Source: Onchocerca volvulus (taxonomy: Eukaryota > Nematoda > Chromadorea > Rhabditida > Onchocercidae). From it: 64,000 nt of DNA. Each line of letters begins with the position of its first letter. Within the stretch, counting starts at the first letter, position 1. The stretch lies in NCBI GenBank assembly GCA_000499405.2, contig HG738140.1, positions 8,955,560 through 9,019,559 on the forward strand, in the 5' to 3' direction. The notes under the pieces were generated by a model that was not told the DNA's origin, did no database searches, and was given only the letters and a program-made list of their open reading frames with translations. The position numbers and the translations under genes are program-made. Of this stretch, positions 63,019 through 64,000 are shown piece by piece.

Positions 63019-64000
63019 TTTGGACAACAAGCATTTCTTGTCATGGATACATCGTTCTGGCCTGGAATTACCGGAAGTTTATAGTCTCACTAAGAATTTC
63101 CGAAAAAAAGCGATTATTTGGTGCAAACAATTAATCATTTCGTTATATAAAATATGCAAATATAGTAGCTCCAAAGCAGGTAATATTTTGAATGTTGTAG
63201 TAGAAATTTTTAAAGTATAAGAATTTTGTTCAAATCTCATATTTCCTAAAACTTCGTAATCGTTTCAAAATTGATCCAAATTTTTTGATTATTTTAAAAA
63301 TTTTTAAGAAGGGATGAAAATTATTCGATTACGGCTTTATATATAAATTTCACAATTTATCCAACACTGAAGTGAATTCAGTAGAAACCTAATGGAGCCA
63401 TGCATTTGCTCATGCTACTCATGCTATTTGGTCTTCTTTTTTAAATTTCGATCAAATTTAAATGAATAATTAAAACAACTCAGTAATAATGGGGATTTAA
63501 AACCTAAAAAAAAAAATTCTCATAAAGCATCAAAAAATAATGATCATTATTTTAATAATCGATTGAAATTATAGATATCCAGCATTCCAATTAAATGTGA
63601 TTTCAAAGGACAATTATTGGGCATGTTTTTTCATATTCAAATTGATATTTCGATTAAATTTTTATGAAATGCCTTGTAAACAATTTTGTAGATATGATAC
63701 AGCTATGTACAACTGTATAAATAAATAAAAGTAATTTGCTGTTAATAGCAAAATTTGAATTGAAGAATTTTGTCAAGAAGAATTCGAAAATTGAGCAAAT
63801 GTCTAGTGAAACAGAGCGCATGGCAAATTAAAGATTTGTATCACAATTATGCCAAGATTATTCATAGACATAAAAGACCTCTAACATTATGATCAATTTG
63901 AAATGTATTGAAATGATTTCTATCATTTAAAATTACATTTCCTGAATATTATATGATTTTTTAAAAAGTAATATAGGTCGAGTGTATTGCAACTTAAAAT
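63019..64000. other. Upstream region of the Ig receptor gene
   Basis: Contains the presumed 5' UTR and promoter of the minus-strand Ig gene. The plus-strand frame at 62957-63220 is antisense to its signal-peptide exon and is not annotated. Nothing else is recognised up to the window end. Confidence 0.45.

Noticed and set aside
62957..63220. 87-codon plus-strand frame
   Set aside because: Antisense to the signal-peptide exon of the Ig gene, which fits a complete in-phase model.

Overview
This window is AT-rich, intron-dense DNA from a nematode nucleus, most likely a filarial worm (Onchocercidae). Introns mostly follow the nematode TTTCAG acceptor pattern and exons are small. The encoded proteins (ROD, GPATCH3, a GT10 fucosyltransferase, a VAB-9/TMEM47-type claudin, ATG10, an Ig receptor) are animal proteins. 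A decayed bacterial tldD fragment inside an intron points to past or present Wolbachia contact, which is common in filariae. The species cannot be named from the sequence alone.

Layout. 1-16104 (+): a large multi-exon gene for the kinetochore protein ROD/KNTC1, with its 5' end outside the window. 18100-22110 (+): GPATCH3, a complete 11-exon model (499 aa). 22712-24923 (+): an alpha-1,3-fucosyltransferase, six exons (395 aa). 25909-25974 (+): an isolated first exon resembling the start of a PTB domain. About 26-30.7 kb: mostly featureless, with a few weak minus-strand exon candidates. 30688-36286 (-): a claudin-like tetraspan of the TMEM47/VAB-9 family in five exons; its large intron 2 carries the tldD pseudogene and a long hairpin. 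36.3-44.2 kb: gene-poor. 44207-45750 (+): ATG10, four exons (164 aa). 46.6-54.8 kb: a nest of decayed BEL/Pao LTR retrotransposon pieces with three LTR-like repeats, gag remnants, two families of tandem repeats and a 1-kb insertion. 55414-56307: a non-autonomous Helitron-like element. 59068-63018 (-): a two-Ig-domain type I membrane protein, eight exons (360 aa).

The genes do not form a shared pathway; they are neighbours with separate housekeeping or developmental roles. The most interesting points are the bacterial tldD relic, three reading-frame-supported GC-AG introns in three different genes, and a 24-bp motif expanded inside a retrotransposon gag linker that recurs inside a nearby Helitron. 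All gene models were joined by hand from splice phase and protein similarity; no alignment or transcript evidence was available.
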